A program made the position numbers and the translations under genes. This document shows positions 57,604 to 64,000 of a stretch of DNA of 64,000 bases, one piece after another. How positions within the stretch are numbered: the stretch's first letter is position 1; each line of letters opens with the position of its first letter. The DNA is taken from the NCBI GenBank assembly GCA_035620975.1, contig DASPFV010000028.1, forward strand, positions 30,950-94,949. Reading direction: 5' to 3'. The notes below the pieces were generated by a model. It ran no database searches, was not told the origin of the DNA, and saw only the letters and a program-made list of their open reading frames with translations. Source of the stretch: DASPFV01 sp035620975 (GTDB lineage: Bacteria > Acidobacteriota > Vicinamibacteria > Vicinamibacterales > 2-12-FULL-66-21).

Positions 57604-59103
57604 ATGTCTCTGCTGCGCCCGCTCCTGCTCGCAGTCCTGTTCGCCACGCTGGCCGCCTGCTCCCGGATCACGCCCCCGGCGTCCGAACAGCGGCCCAACA
57701 TCCTCTTCATCCTGCTCGACGATCTGCGGTGGGACGCACTCGGGTATGCCGGCCATCCGCATGTCCGGACGCCGAACATCGATCGCATCGCCCGTGAAGG
57801 CATCACGTTCCGCAACGCGTTCTGCACCACCTCGCTGTGCTCGCCCAGCCGGGCGTCGATTCTCAGCGGCGTCTACGCGCACACGCACGGCGTCACCAAC
57901 AACTTCACGGAATACCCCGCGGCGCTGAGGAACTTCCCGCAGGTGCTGCAGGAAGCGGGCTACGCCACGGCCTACGTCGGCAAGTACCACATGGGTGAGG
58001 ACAACGACGCGCCCCGGCCCGGCTTCGACTACTTCGTCACGCACAAGGGACAGGGCCGCTACTTCGATACCGAGTTCAACCTGAACGGCGAGCGCCGTGA
58101 GGTGATCAAGGGCTACTACACGACCGTGGTCACCGACCTGGCGCTGGACTGGCTGGGACGACACGCGAACGACAGGCCATGGCTGCTGATGCTGGGCCAC
58201 AAGGCGACGCACAGCTTCTATACGCCCGAGCCCAAATACGAGAACGCCTTCGAGAGCATCCCGGTCCGCTATCCCGCATCAGCCTTCGAACTCGAGGGCA
58301 AACCGGACTGGATCCGCGAACGGCTGCCCACCTGGCACGGGATCTACGGTCCCCTGTTCGAATGGCGGCGGAGCTTCCCCGACGATCGTCCCGAAGCCGT
58401 CGCCGACTTCGAGCGCATGGTCCACGCCTACTGGAGCACGATCCTGAGCGTGGACGACAGCGTCGCCCGGCTGCTGGACTGGCTCGAACAGGCCGGCCAG
58501 CTCGACAACACCATCCTGGTCTTCATGGGCGACAACGGCCTGCTGGAAGGCGAGCACGGCATGGTGGACAAGCGGACCATGCACGAGCCGAGCATACGGA
58601 TTCCGCTCGCAGTGCGGTATCCGCCGCTCGGTGCGCGCGGGAAGACCGTCGACGAGCAGGTGCTCACCGTGGACATCGCGCCCAGCCTGCTGGAGCTGGC
58701 GGGCGCGCCCGCCCTCCACGATATCCACGGCCGCTCCTGGGTTCGCCTGGTGACGGCCGGCGATCCGGAATGGCGCAGTGGCTGGTTCTACTACTACAAC
58801 TACGAGAAGGAATTCCCGTATACGCCGAACGTGCGCGGTGTGCGCACCGATCGGTGGAAGTACATCCGCTATCCCCACGGCGACGGCGGGCCGGACCGGC
58901 ACATGGCGGAGCTGTACGATCTGGAGGACGATCCCGGCGAGCGGCGCAACCTCGCCGGCGACGCCGCCTCGGCGCCCCTCATCGCGGAGCTGCAGACCGA
59001 GCTGTCGCGGTTGATGGCGGCGACGGGTCTCATGCCCCAGACCGACAGCATGCCGCTCGACGCCGGAATCCGGAAGGAGCTGCCCGACCAGAAGATCAGG
59101 TGA
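57604..59103 (+). CDS. sulfatase lipoprotein (formylglycine type)
   Basis: A 499-residue exported lipoprotein with lipobox LAAC at about 16-19. It has the S1 sulfatase core: NILFILLDDLRWDALGYAG with metal Asp pair, the formylglycine site LCSPSRAS (Cys in CxPSR, needing an anaerobic or aerobic maturase not seen here), GYATAYVGKYHMG, and DNTILVFMGDNGLLEGEHG. The C-terminal subdomain includes RGVRTDRWKYI and ELYDLEDDPGERRNLA. The substrate sulfate ester is unknown; polysaccharide desulfation is typical. It has no neighbouring glycan-degrading genes. Confidence 0.94.
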   Translation: MSLLRPLLLAVLFATLAACSRITPPASEQRPNILFILLDDLRWDALGYAGHPHVRTPNIDRIAREGITFRNAFCTTSLCSPSRASILSGVYAHTHGVTNNFTEYPAALRNFPQVLQEAGYATAYVGKYHMGEDNDAPRPGFDYFVTHKGQGRYFDTEFNLNGERREVIKGYYTTVVTDLALDWLGRHANDRPWLLMLGHKATHSFYTPEPKYENAFESIPVRYPASAFELEGKPDWIRERLPTWHGIYGPLFEWRRSFPDDRPEAVADFERMVHAYWSTILSVDDSVARLLDWLEQAGQLDNTILVFMGDNGLLEGEHGMVDKRTMHEPSIRIPLAVRYPPLGARGKTVDEQVLTVDIAPSLLELAGAPALHDIHGRSWVRLVTAGDPEWRSGWFYYYNYEKEFPYTPNVRGVRTDRWKYIRYPHGDGGPDRHMAELYDLEDDPGERRNLAGDAASAPLIAELQTELSRLMAATGLMPQTDSMPLDAGIRKELPDQKIR

Positions 59104-59122
59104 GCGCGGCGATCCGGTATCA

Positions 59123-60757
59123 TTGAACATCTTGTTCTGCCGACGTTTACGCTTGTATGCGATCGCGGTCCTGGCTGGACTGGCGTCGCTCGAGCAGGGC
59201 GGGGCGGCGCCGGTCCATGCCCAGGCGCCCGGGTCTTCGGCTCCCTATACTGTCCTCTCGCGCGAAGGCCGCCGCCCCCTGCCGGCCCGCGTCCTCGGCG
59301 GACAGGAGATGTTCGCGCTCGAGGACCTCTCCCGCCTGTTCGAGTTCACCGTCAAGGAGGACACGCTCGCCGGCGGCCTGACGATCGAGACTCGTGGACA
59401 GTCGATCGTGCTGTCGCCGGGACAGGGGCTCGCCTCCGTCGGCGGTCGGCTCATCTCGTTGCCCGCGGCGCCGGTCCGGGACGGCGGCCGCTGGTTCGTG
59501 CCGGTCGACTTCGTGCCGCGCGCGCTCGCGGCAGCCGCCGGCACCCGCCTCGAGCTCCGCAAACCGTCTCGACTCGTGCTGGTGGGCGACGTGCGCGTGC
59601 CCCGCGTGGCGGGCACCATCGACGCGCTCGGCGCGCTGGCGAAGGTCACGCTCGACGTCGCTCCAGCCACGCCACATGAAGTGACGCAGGACGGAAGCCG
59701 GCTGATCGTCCGCTTCCAGGCTGACGCGCTCGACGCGACGCTTCCGGCGGCTCCGCCGTCCGAGCTCGTCACCGGCGTGCGCCCCGGAGACGACGCCGCG
59801 GCGATCGCCATCGAACTTGGGCCCCGGTTCGGATCGTACCGGGCCTCGGATCAGCCGGGCGATCGGGGCGCGGCCCGCCTGGTGATTGACATCCTCGCGG
59901 CGACCACGGCGCCGGCACCCGGCACGTCTGCGCCCGTGCCCGGCCCGGCACCGCCCGTGGATCCGCCGCCGCTCCTCGATCTGCCTCCCGCCGGAGCGCT
60001 CCGCACGATCGTGATCGACGCCGGCCACGGCGGTGAGGAGGAGGGCGCCAGGGGCCCCCAGGGCACGCTCGAGAAGGAAGTGACGCTGAGCGTGGCGCGG
60101 CGGCTCAAAGCGGCCCTCGAGAGCCGCCTCGGCGTTCGCGTCATCCTGACACGCGACGGCGATCAGACCGTCGGGCTCGACGAGCGCGCGGCCCTCGCGA
60201 ACAACAACAAAGCCGACCTGTTCGTGAGCCTGCACGCGAACGCGTCGGTGCGCGCGTCGGCCGCCGGCGCGGAAGTCTTCTACCTGAGCCTGGCGGAGTA
60301 CGGCGATCAGGCCGAGCGCGTGGCGCGCGGGGAGAGCGAGGCGCTGCCCGTCTTCGGCGGCGGCACGCGCGACATCGAGGTGATCCTCTGGGAGATGGCG
60401 CAGGCGCGCTACATCGAGCAGTCCGCGGCGTTCGCCAGGCTCGTCGAAGCGACCCTCCGCGAACGCGTCCCGATGAGCCCGCGCGCGATTCAGCAGGCGC
60501 CGTTCCGCGTGCTGGTGGGAGCGAACATGCCGGCCGTCCTCGTGGAGATGGGGTTCATCACGAACCCCGATCAGGAGCGGCAGCTCGCCTCGGACACGTT
60601 CCAGGCGTCGATCGTACAGGCGCTCGTCGACGGGATTGTCCAGTATCGCGACACGTCCGTGCGCTCGTCGAGATCCGCCGCGCCGGTCGAGCGCAGCGGC
60701 GGCAGCGAGCGGGAGGCTCGACGCCCGGTGCCGCCGGAGTCGGGCATGCGCGGATGA
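59123..60757 (+). CDS. N-acetylmuramoyl-L-alanine amidase (AmiC type)
   Basis: A 544-residue periplasmic amidase: signal peptide (about 1-34), two AMIN-like/copper-amine-oxidase-N-like beta domains (about 40-260), a Pro-rich linker (about 262-290), and an Amidase_3 domain (about 292-520). Zinc ligands are in VIDAGHGGEEEGA, LEKEVTLSVA and FVSLHANAS, with catalytic Glu in VLVEMGFITN. It cuts the peptide from MurNAc during cell separation and is a plausible client of the EnvC-like activator at 25600. Start is TTG 59123; TTG 59132 is possible, since TATCAT at 59118-59123 ends eight bases before it. Confidence 0.94.
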   Translation: MNILFCRRLRLYAIAVLAGLASLEQGGAAPVHAQAPGSSAPYTVLSREGRRPLPARVLGGQEMFALEDLSRLFEFTVKEDTLAGGLTIETRGQSIVLSPGQGLASVGGRLISLPAAPVRDGGRWFVPVDFVPRALAAAAGTRLELRKPSRLVLVGDVRVPRVAGTIDALGALAKVTLDVAPATPHEVTQDGSRLIVRFQADALDATLPAAPPSELVTGVRPGDDAAAIAIELGPRFGSYRASDQPGDRGAARLVIDILAATTAPAPGTSAPVPGPAPPVDPPPLLDLPPAGALRTIVIDAGHGGEEEGARGPQGTLEKEVTLSVARRLKAALESRLGVRVILTRDGDQTVGLDERAALANNNKADLFVSLHANASVRASAAGAEVFYLSLAEYGDQAERVARGESEALPVFGGGTRDIEVILWEMAQARYIEQSAAFARLVEATLRERVPMSPRAIQQAPFRVLVGANMPAVLVEMGFITNPDQERQLASDTFQASIVQALVDGIVQYRDTSVRSSRSAAPVERSGGSEREARRPVPPESGMRG

Positions 60758-61332
60758 CACGTCGCGCGACCACCATGACGGTCGTCCTCCTGGCGATCGC
60801 GGGCGCGGTGGTCGCGCTCATCGTGCTGCGCCAGTCGGGGCCGGCCCCTGCCGCGGCCACCGATCCGGCACCGGCGCCGTCGGCAGCGCCGGAACGGCGC
60901 ATCACCGCGACGCTCTACTACGTCTCCGAGGATGGCATGGCGCTCGTGGGAGTGCAGCGCGAGATCCCGTTTGGCGAGACGGTACTGGAACAGGCCCAGC
61001 AGATCGTCCAGGCGCAGCTGGAGCCCGCGCCGCAGCCGCTCGTCTCGGCGATCCCGCCCGGCACGACGCTGCGTGCGATGTACGTCACGGAACGCGGGGA
61101 GGCCTTCGTGGACCTCAGCGTCGAAGCGCGGACCAGGCACCCCGGCGGCGCGCTCGACGAACTGTTCACCGTCTACTCGATTGTCGACGCGCTGACGGTG
61201 AACATGCCCGCCATCCTCCGCGTGCAGATCCTGGTCGAGGGCAGCGAGGTGGACACGCTCGCCGGCCACGTCGATCTGCGCAATCCGCTGCAGAAGAACC
61301 TGCAGTGGGTCAGATCGGATACCCTCCCCTGA
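60754..61332 (+). CDS. GerMN-domain membrane-anchored protein
   Basis: A 192-residue protein with an N-terminal anchor (about 8-26), a Pro/Ala-rich linker and a GerMN domain (about 50-180). The domain shows ITATLYYVSEDGMALVGVQREI, a central TLRAMYVTERGEAFVDLSVE and LFTVYSIVDALTVNMPAILRVQILVEG. GerMN domains occur in spore germination protein GerM and in lipoproteins of non-sporeformers, often beside amidases. The ATG overlaps the amidase stop (ATGA). A role in modulating murein hydrolysis is inferred from this coupling. Confidence 0.9.
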   Translation: MTRRATTMTVVLLAIAGAVVALIVLRQSGPAPAAATDPAPAPSAAPERRITATLYYVSEDGMALVGVQREIPFGETVLEQAQQIVQAQLEPAPQPLVSAIPPGTTLRAMYVTERGEAFVDLSVEARTRHPGGALDELFTVYSIVDALTVNMPAILRVQILVEGSEVDTLAGHVDLRNPLQKNLQWVRSDTLP

Positions 61333-61353
61333 ACCCCGACATCGAGGAGCGAC

Positions 61354-62082
61354 ATGACACGGAGCGATGGCCGGATGCCGGCGCAGATGCGGCCGGCGAA
61401 GATGACGCCCGGTTTTCTGATGCACGCCGAAGGATCGGTCCTCATCGAGATCGGCCGCACCCGCGTCGTCTGCTCCGCCAGCGTCGAGGATCGCGTGCCG
61501 CCGTTCCTCCGGAACACCGGGAAAGGGTGGGTCACGGCGGAATACGGCATGCTGCCGCGCGCCACCAGCACCAGGACGCAGCGCGAAGCGTCGGCCGGCA
61601 AGGTCGGTGGTCGCACGCAGGAGATCCAGCGGCTGATTGGCCGGTCGCTGCGCTCCGTCGTGAGGCTGACGGAGCTCGGGGAGCGCACGGTCTGGATCGA
61701 CTGCGACGTGATCCAGGCCGACGGCGGCACGCGAACGGCCTCGATCACGGGGGGCTACGTGGCGCTCGTCCTCGCGCTGAAGCGGCTGCGCGAGAGCGGG
61801 GGAATCCGGGCGGTGCCCGTACAGGATTTCGTCGCCGCTACGAGCGTGGGCGTCGTGTCCGGCACGCCGATGCTGGACCTCGCCTACGACGAGGACTCGA
61901 AGGCCGAAGTCGACATGAACGTGGTGAAGACGGGAGACGGCCGGTTCATCGAGGTGCAGGGCACGGCCGAGGGACCGCCGTTCGAGCGCCGCGCGCTGGA
62001 CGATCTGATGGAGCTGGCCGACGTCGGCATCCGCGAGCTCGTCTCGCTGCAGCGCAGCGTCGTCGGCGACCTGCGTGCCTGA
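61354..62082 (+). CDS. rph: ribonuclease PH
   Basis: A 242-residue phosphorolytic 3'-exoribonuclease that trims tRNA ends. Complete motifs: [85 protein letters not shown]-type core and [16 protein letters not shown] near the end. ATG 61354 follows the GerMN gene by 21 nt and its stop overlaps rdgB by 8 nt. The amidase-GerMN-rph-rdgB order is a recurrent bacterial cluster. Confidence 0.97.
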   Translation: [242 protein letters not shown]

Positions 62083-62668
62083 CCTGACCCTCGTCGTCGC
62101 CACCACCAACCCCGGCAAGGCGCGCGAGATTGCCGCCATCCTCCAGGATCTCCCCGTGAGGCTGCGCACTCTCACTGAGCTGCCCCGCGTCCCGGAGCCC
62201 GAGGAGACCGGCCGCACGTTTGCCGAGAACGCGCGGTTGAAGGCGCTCTACTACGCGGAGGCGACAGGGCTTCCGTGCGTGGCCGACGATTCGGGGCTCG
62301 AGATCAGCGCGCTCGGGAACGCCCCGGGCATCCATTCGGCCCGCTGGCACGGCACCGACTACCCCGTGAAGTTCCGGAAGATCCACGAACTGCTGCGCGA
62401 CCAGGGGCTCGAGACCAGCCCCGCGCGGTTCGTCTGTCGCGTCGCGCTCGCCGAGGGGAATCAGGTGATGTTCGAGTCGGAGGGCGTCGTCTCGGGACTG
62501 ATTGCGGCGGAACCGAGAGGCAGCAACGGCTTCGGTTACGACCCCATCTTCTTCTATCCCCCGTTCGGGTGCACGCTGGCCGAGCTGGACCCCGAGCGGA
62601 AGGCGTCGGTCAGCCACCGGGGGCAGGCATTCCGGGCCCTGCACGACTTCCTGCGGCAGCGGAACTGA
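62075..62668 (+). CDS. rdgB: XTP/dITP diphosphatase (RdgB/HAM1)
   Basis: A 197-residue house-cleaning pyrophosphatase that removes deaminated purine triphosphates. Family motifs: LVVATTNPGKAREIAAIL, TFAENARLKALYYAEATGLPCVADDSGLEI, and GSNGFGYDPIFFYP with LAELDPERKASVSHRGQAFR. GTG is the start, overlapping rph. It completes the rph-rdgB pair. Nothing in the sequence departs from the family. Confidence 0.97.
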   Translation: MPDLTLVVATTNPGKAREIAAILQDLPVRLRTLTELPRVPEPEETGRTFAENARLKALYYAEATGLPCVADDSGLEISALGNAPGIHSARWHGTDYPVKFRKIHELLRDQGLETSPARFVCRVALAEGNQVMFESEGVVSGLIAAEPRGSNGFGYDPIFFYPPFGCTLAELDPERKASVSHRGQAFRALHDFLRQRN

Positions 62669-62726
62669 GCCGGGTTTCAACCTTCGGGCAGGCGGGGCCG
62701 TCCAAGCGCAGGAAGAAAGGACGCGC

Positions 62727-63953
62727 ATGAAGAGCCTGATCCTGGCAGCCCCGTTGATGTTCTCGCTGGCCCTCCCCCCGCAAGGCGTTTCGGCCGTAAC
62801 GGGCACGTGGACGCTGCATCTGTCCGACAGCTGGACGAAGGACACCGGCGAACGATGGGTATCGCTGCGCCTGGACCACGGACGGGGGCAGCAGTACGGG
62901 ACATCGATTCGGCTGAGCGATCTCGGCCTGGATCGGGCCGGCGCGAGCGAGACGTGGTCCGCCCGCGACGTCCGGTTCGCGTTACGGCGCGATGCAGGCA
63001 CCGTGAGCTTCGAGGGCAGCTTCACGAATGGGCTCGGCGCGGGCACGTACACGTTCAGCCCCTCGGCCGAGTACCAGGCCGCGATGCGGCAGGCCGGACG
63101 CAGCTTGTCCGACACGGACCTGCTCCGGCTCGCCATCCACGACGTCAGCCGCGCCTTCATCGCCTCGATCGAAGCCGAGGGTTACAGGGACGCGGACCTC
63201 GACGACATGGTCCGGCTGCGCATCCACGGCGTGGACGCGAGCTACATCCAGCGGCTCCGCCGGGCAGGGTACGACCGGCTGCCGCTCGAGGACCTCGTGC
63301 GCACTCGCATTCACGGGGCGACCCCCGAGTACGTGCAGGCAATGAGCGAGGCCGGCTATCGGGGGCTGTCGGTGGAGGACCTGGTCCGGACGCGCATTCA
63401 CGGCGCGACACCGGCGTTCCTCCAGAGCGTCCGGTCGGCGGGGTTCGAGCAGCCCGCCGTCGAAGACCTGGTGAAGATGCGCATCCACGGCGTCACGCCG
63501 GAGTTCATCCGCGAGATGCGGGAGATGGGTTACAAGGACCTGCAGATCGAGGATCTGGTCAGGCTGAGGATCCACGGGGCGACGCCGTCGTTCATTCGGG
63601 ACATGCGCGAGCTGGGCTTCAAGGACCTGACGCTGGCCGATGCCGTGCGGATGCGGATCCACGGCGTGACGGGCTCCTACGTAAAGGAGCTACGGAGCCT
63701 CGGGTACTCGACGCTGACCGTCGAGGACCTGGTGAAGATGCGCATCCACGGGGTCACGCCGGAGTTCATCCGGGAGCTGAAGGATCTCGGCTACGGCTCG
63801 CTCGACCGCGAGCAGCTGGTCCGGATGCGGATCCACGGTGTGGACGGGGCATTCATCCGCGACGTGCGGGCGGCCGGCTTCACGAACATGAGCGCCGAAG
63901 ACCTGATTGACTTCAGCATCCATGGCCGCCGGTGGATGGCGCGCCGGCGCTGA
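62727..63953 (+). CDS. exported protein with nine 29-residue RIHGV repeats
   Basis: A 408-residue protein: signal peptide (about 1-23), beta-rich domain (about 25-115, ending GAGTYTFSPSAEY), then nine complete 29-residue repeats (133-393) and a tenth partial copy (394-408). Each unit approximates VRMRIHGVTPEFIRELRELG plus Y/F and a Leu-rich turn ending EDL; IHG is near invariant in copies 2-9. This predicts a regular helical solenoid. Similar repeats occur at the ends of BlaR1/M56-type proteins in Acidobacteriota (recollection), but no peptidase is present here. Function is unknown. Confidence 0.85.
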   Translation: MKSLILAAPLMFSLALPPQGVSAVTGTWTLHLSDSWTKDTGERWVSLRLDHGRGQQYGTSIRLSDLGLDRAGASETWSARDVRFALRRDAGTVSFEGSFTNGLGAGTYTFSPSAEYQAAMRQAGRSLSDTDLLRLAIHDVSRAFIASIEAEGYRDADLDDMVRLRIHGVDASYIQRLRRAGYDRLPLEDLVRTRIHGATPEYVQAMSEAGYRGLSVEDLVRTRIHGATPAFLQSVRSAGFEQPAVEDLVKMRIHGVTPEFIREMREMGYKDLQIEDLVRLRIHGATPSFIRDMRELGFKDLTLADAVRMRIHGVTGSYVKELRSLGYSTLTVEDLVKMRIHGVTPEFIRELKDLGYGSLDREQLVRMRIHGVDGAFIRDVRAAGFTNMSAEDLIDFSIHGRRWMARRR

Positions 63954-63960
63954 CGGGTCA

Positions 63961-64000
63961 GGCGGGGCAGGTGGGGTCAGGTCTTGCAATGACGTACTGA
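63961..64000. other. possible REP-like sequence at the window edge
   Basis: After the last stop the sequence reads GGCGGGGCAGGTGGGG then TCAGGTCTTGCAATGACG. The GGGGTCAGGTCTTGCA string resembles REP-type elements linked to TnpA-REP transposases in other genomes; this is recollection, and the element is cut by the edge. Confidence 0.25.

Noticed and set aside
57472..58212. N-terminal extension of OtsAB to about 980 residues
   Set aside because: The extra frame is antisense of the sulfatase gene; the conserved LLIVSNRLPI begins right after ATG 57471.

Overview
The window is a GC-rich bacterial chromosome segment from a Gram-negative (diderm) organism. It carries lipid A genes (lpxB, lpxD), periplasmic murein enzymes, and a very large TonB-dependent receptor with an N-terminal carboxypeptidase-regulatory-like domain. 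That receptor type, FCD-type regulator debris beside it, tandem intergenic repeats and the conserved thrS-infC-rpmI-rplT-pheST-zapBA-6S-rny block together suggest an Acidobacteriota member, probably Vicinamibacteria-like. The taxonomic call is inference. No rRNA, CRISPR array, phage module or intact insertion sequence was seen.

Layout. 1-5898 (minus): edge-truncated matrixin protease, a coupled secreted protein, lpxB, and a pair of M16 peptidases (one active, one lacking the zinc motif). 5972-9061 (plus, one minus): lpxD, a two-helix membrane protein, a small secreted protein, an MgtC-type protein. 9048-12246 (minus): secreted zinc phospholipase C/S1-P1-like protein, endonuclease IV, AMMECR1, Memo. 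12363-14113: gatC-gatA. 14165-16574: small membrane protein, rpoZ, three Hsp20 chaperones. 16683-21780: ymdB-like phosphoesterase, xseA-xseB-ispA-tlyA-nadK. 21771-23403 (minus): mltG and ruvX around a 17-bp tandem repeat. 23550-27917: alkaline-phosphatase-like lipoprotein, EnvC-like murein hydrolase activator, and an S41 homologue whose catalytic Ser and Lys are both replaced. 28099-39949: HU, tRNA-Val, thrS, infC (apparent AUC start), rpmI, rplT, pheS, pheT, zapB, zapA, a probable 6S RNA, rny, thiL, DUF2062. 40059-44351: 3D-domain protein and a heterodimeric ABC exporter. 44654-49007: TonB-dependent receptor, a decayed FCD remnant, an outer-membrane barrel. 49217-53094 (minus): Slt-type transglycosylase behind a coiled-coil/GAF-like protein. 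53294-53649: tmRNA. 53673-57471 (minus): redoxin-like protein, Tat-exported TIM-barrel protein, fused OtsA-OtsB. 57604-63953: sulfatase lipoprotein, AmiC-type amidase, GerMN protein, rph, rdgB, and a secreted protein of nine 29-residue repeats.

Themes. Most genes are housekeeping: translation, cell envelope, DNA repair, nucleotide hygiene. Many are translationally coupled through ATGA, GTGA or TTGA overlaps. Several monocistronic genes have a -10 hexamer only 6-8 nt before the start codon, which suggests leaderless transcripts. Intergenic spaces are rich in short tandem, palindromic and dispersed repeats. The most unusual items are a dispersed hairpin element present twice (28506 and 44523), a repeat-derived insertion splitting the Cys pairs of PheS, the EnvC-like/pseudo-CtpA pair, and the 29-residue-repeat protein.
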